A stretch of DNA of 64,000 bases. Source: Stercorarius parasiticus (taxonomy: Eukaryota > Chordata > Aves > Charadriiformes > Stercorariidae). Numbering within the stretch: the first letter of the stretch is position 1; the number at the start of each line of letters is the position of its first letter. A program made the translations under genes and the position numbers. This document shows, in pieces, positions 60,691 to 64,000 of this stretch. The notes beneath the pieces were generated by a model, which was not told the origin of the DNA, ran no database searches, and saw nothing but the letters and a program-made list of their open reading frames with translations. The DNA is taken from NCBI GenBank assembly GCA_013396915.1, contig VWZL01001961.1, forward strand, positions 267,326 through 331,325, in the 5' to 3' direction.

Positions 60691-63479
60691 AATCCAGAAT
60701 GAATATTCTATATTATAGATATTCTGAAACGTAGAACTTCTCCAAACCCAATCAAATGCCAGATAGAAGTATTGCAGATGTTGAATAAGTACTATTATCG
60801 TATTTTAAGTCCACATGACTTTTAAGATAAAACAAGCTTTTTCCTGGAAGTGATTTTTTTTCTCTCTTTAACTGATGTCGTTCACTATTTGTCTTTTCAC
60901 TAGTCCAATTTTACAATATTGTTTAGTAAAGACAGGCTAGACCATAAAGATGTAAAATGAATGTGTTTTCCAGGAAAGCATACAATCTCCACCTTAAATT
61001 TTGCTAGTGTATATGGTATACATTGAGAGTTGAAAAGATTGATTCATTTTTTATATTCATGAATATATGAATATGTCTGGGGTTTTTTTGTGCTGTCAGT
61101 CTTTCTCCTTAGTTCTTTTCCCTTTCCACCCCATTTGCTTCCATTTCCTGATGAACTTTGTGTTTCCTATTGCTTTTCTCTATTGCAGCATATTTTGTTT
61201 TTCCTTCTCTCTTGAAAAAAAAACTCTCATTGATAGAATTCCTAGTCTTTCAATCTTTTATTTTGTGAGCTCCTTATCATGATAATTTCTGTCTGAGGCT
61301 TACCAGTAAATAAGTTTTGGCAGCTGCTAGAGGAGGAGGAATGACCCAATCCTGATGGGCTCTGCTTAGGAGGGGGAAAATCCTGCTTCTGAGAAGCTTG
61401 CAGGCTGCCTATTTAATGTGCCCCATGGGTGAAGGGATGGGGATATATCAGTTGTCAATAGGATAGATAGTACACTTCCCCTGATAGTGAGGATGACTTC
61501 CATTCGAAGTGTGTTTCATAACAATGGAGGAAATAGAGACTACCGAAGAGTGTGCATCTCTGCTAGCCTTCCACCCATCTTCTGCACTGTTCACTGTCCC
61601 TGAAGCGTGTGAAAGAATCCTCCTCATGCACTGACCGTCTGAGTAGCTGGGTGTTGGAGAAGCCAGAGTGAGTGGATTAGCAAGGGACAGAGAAGTGATT
61701 TTTTTTTTTTGTCTTCAGCAAGAAAACTGTTTGAAGCTTAGTCATGCTGCTACTTTTTGTTCTGCTGCAATTTATTGTATCAAGCAGTTAGAGGACTGCT
61801 TGAAGTTAAAATTCCCTCAAGTGCATACATAGTTTTTTGTTCATTTTGTATGTATGCCAGTGAACATAACTTACATATTATTGGAGTCACAGTGTTGTAG
61901 TGCAAAGATTAAGAGGTAGTCTGTTCAAATTGACTGGTTCTGTTCACAACCATTATTTTTTTTTTGTCTTTAAAGCTTCTTGGTAGTCTTATTATGTGGC
62001 ATTTTGCTTCTATCTGTAGTCAAAATGAGTTATACCAGTCGTTTCGGTCAGCTGCTATAGCCCAAGCCATTATCCCAGCTTGCCTTAAGTTTGAATAAAA
62101 GCTAGGGTCTGCAGAGATAGATGGCAAGATTTTTTAATATATATCACTGTGCACAAATTCTTCCATGAAAAAGGAAGAAAGATGTGACTGCTTGTAATTG
62201 CATCCATGAATGTATTTTCATCTGCTCATGTTGGTGGCCGCGCTATCAGAACCCAAGCTAAATAGAGCAATGGGCTTCAGTTCACTGTTGTAATTTCTTT
62301 TTATACCTTTTCCAAGTTAGTGATGTTTTGTGACAGAGTATGAATTAATGCACCTATTGGTTAATGGTGCTGAGTTTCCTTAAATCAAATCACCAGACCA
62401 AGGCTGTTAGCTTAAACCATCTTGTGTGTACAGTCTGTATTTTTTTGCCAAATTGTCGGTGATATGTGGAAAGAGGCTTTATTACACTGATTTTCTTGTT
62501 TTAGCTGGTTTTCTCTTTTTACTTCCTCTAACGCCTTACAGTTTCTGGTTTGTTTTTGTGGCTTGCCTGTAGTGAAAGCAGGAGTGACTGTGGTTAAAGC
62601 TGTAGGCTTGGTTACTGAGGTCCTACTCAGCATAGGTGTCCTGCTCTAGTTCTAATTTTCCTTGATTTTAAAGCAGTTCTCAGCATTACTTGGTGTGAAC
62701 AGAACTTGCTTCAGTGTTGTCCATGGGCCTCATCATTATTAATTAGGAAAATGAAGCTACTACACAGAAACTATAAAGACATAGAAGAGTTTTTCATGTT
62801 GTGCTTGTGGTTACAAGCATTACATTCCCCTCCTATTCTCCTCCCCACCCAAACTGCCTCATTTTCAGGCTTTGGCTTATCTTCAAAGTTTTTTCTCAAG
62901 AAAGAATTAGTAGGAAGGCTAATTAATTTGGGAATCAGGCAATACTGATTCTTTAATTTCTGAGACTGAAACCCTGAATCTCTTAGCCCTATGTCTTCTT
63001 TTGTTTCACCTGAAGAATGTATCTCAGCCAAGAACCACCAAAAAAATTAAACATAAATTATGATACTCTCCTTGATGGGTGATAAACCTGATTTTAACAC
63101 TCAAATGCTGCTATATGTGCCCCTTATGAAATTACAGTCAAGTTTAAAACAGATTAAAAGAGCATTGCTCATTTGTAGCTCTATTCGATAAACTGGTAAA
63201 TGTCAAAGTTAAGATTACCAAGCAACTTTGGTTTGGCCATGCTGTGCACATCTCTTGCTTAATTATGCAGCAACATGCTTTACTTCCTTTGTGGCACTTG
63301 GTACCTGGTAGGGTTGGTGTTCAAGAAATCATACAACCATTTAACATTCCTTTATTTTCATCTTTTAATGCATGCTCCTAATGCTCTATTTATATCTTCC
63401 AAATCGAATACGGAAGTATTAACTTTTTAATGTCTTTCTAAAGTACCTACCACTATCATATTTTGGTTTGACGATATTA

Positions 63480-63605
63480 ATAAAATAATCTTCACAGCAA
63501 CCTTTGTAAGGTAAAGGAGATAACTAGAAACAAAGCACATGAAGATTAAAAAACAACACCCGCAAAGCTGTTAAATTTGGATTAGTGAACTGAAATATTG
63601 GCGGT
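63480..63605 (-). repeat. Ancient MIR-like SINE, reverse orientation
   Basis: The sequence ATCTTCACAGCAACCTTTGT, then AAGGTAAAGGAG, CTAGAAACAAAGCACATGAA, GATTAAAAAACAACACCCGC and AAAGCTGTTAAATTTGGATT follows the MIR reverse-complement order ('cctcacaacaaccctgtgagg', 'gaaactgaggcacagagaga', 'ttaagtgacttgcccaaggtcacac'). Similarity is weak but spread over the expected spacing. Confidence 0.45.
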
Positions 63606-64000
63606 CTGATTTTTGCATTGTTTGTAACTGCAGTTTGTTTTCAAAGAATTACATAGGCATTTAGTCATCTATTTACATCACCTTTGGGAGTTAGGTAAAC
63701 CCGTTTCTCCCATCGGTATAATCTTAGACAGTGTGACAGGGTCAATGGAGGCCATGTTCACTCATACTAAAAAGCACGTTTTAAATACATCTTGTGTAAC
63801 ATCAGGCAGGTAGAATGGGTTTGCTCCATGTGAAATGGATGGACTGATCTCTCAATACCAACCTCCCTGCACTGATTGGCAATCTAAAAGATGTTCTGAT
63901 GGAGTCATGATTTTTGCCCATACGCCTGCAGATGGAAATAAATTAAAGAAATAGTTGCCTTGATCTGATTGCACATTTGGTGCTGTGTGAAGTTGTGTTA

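Larger units (their letters stand above)
59066..64000 (+). other. FGF14: FGF14 intron 2 (5' part)
   Basis: The interval begins with the donor GTAAGT at 59066. The first 265 bp are richer in CpG than the surrounding intron. It holds the palindromic fossil at 59.48 kb, the pyrimidine tract at 60.4-60.7 kb and the MIR-like fossil at 63.5 kb. The third coding exon, which would carry the FNLIPVGLRVVAIQG motif, is not present before the window ends. Confidence 0.85.

Noticed and set aside
59066..64000. Possible FGF14 exon 3
   Set aside because: No frame with the FNLIPVGLRVVAIQG motif was found before the window ends.
1..64000. CRISPR arrays, operons, phage or insertion sequences
   Set aside because: The window is vertebrate nuclear DNA. 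No regularly spaced repeats or prokaryotic gene organisation are present.

Overview
The window is nuclear DNA from a bird, most likely a neoavian species. The evidence is several CR1 retrotransposon 3' ends with the avian 8-bp tail (ATTCTRTG), a solo endogenous-retrovirus LTR of an ERVL-like type common in Neoaves, and older degraded amniote repeats. Most of the sequence is AT-rich and non-coding. There are two assembly gaps: 699 Ns at 24204-24902 and 381 Ns at 38292-38672.

One coding exon can be recognised with confidence. It lies at 58955-59065 on the + strand, is 111 bp long, and has a clean AG acceptor and GTAAGT donor. It encodes the start of the beta-trefoil core of an intracellular fibroblast growth factor homologous factor, and its residues match FGF14 best ([18 protein letters not shown]). 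The window is therefore read as a slice of the FGF14 gene in sense orientation. A CpG island at about 23.44-25.25 kb, interrupted by the larger gap, is the natural candidate for the promoter and first exon of the FGF14 1A isoform. That exon would be hidden in the Ns, leaving an intron of about 34 kb. The first 22 kb would then be 5' flank, or intron of the longer 1B isoform; no 1B exon was recognised.

Layout: 1-22.1 kb, AT-rich non-coding with two CR1 tails; 22.2-22.45 kb, a small GC-rich patch; about 23.2 kb, an old CORE-SINE/L2-like tail; 23.44-25.25 kb, the CpG island with the gap; 25.25-58.95 kb, the intron, with CR1 copies at 33.1, 38.3-38.9 and 50.1-50.5 kb, a solo LTR at 41.0-41.6 kb, ancient repeats near 39.7 and 43.0 kb, and a GC-rich patch near 45.9 kb; 58.955-59.065 kb, FGF14 exon 2; 59.07-64 kb, the next intron, with a CpG-retaining stretch just after the exon and old repeats at 59.5 and 63.5 kb.

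No bacterial-type systems, RNA genes or intact transposon genes were seen. The remaining open reading frames are short, carry no recognisable domain and look like chance. Points worth a second look are the hidden first exon, several AT-rich intervals that keep many CpGs or carry clustered homeodomain-type motifs (candidate conserved regulatory elements of a neuronal gene), and ancient repeats close to the promoter and the exon. Conservation of those intervals could not be tested here.
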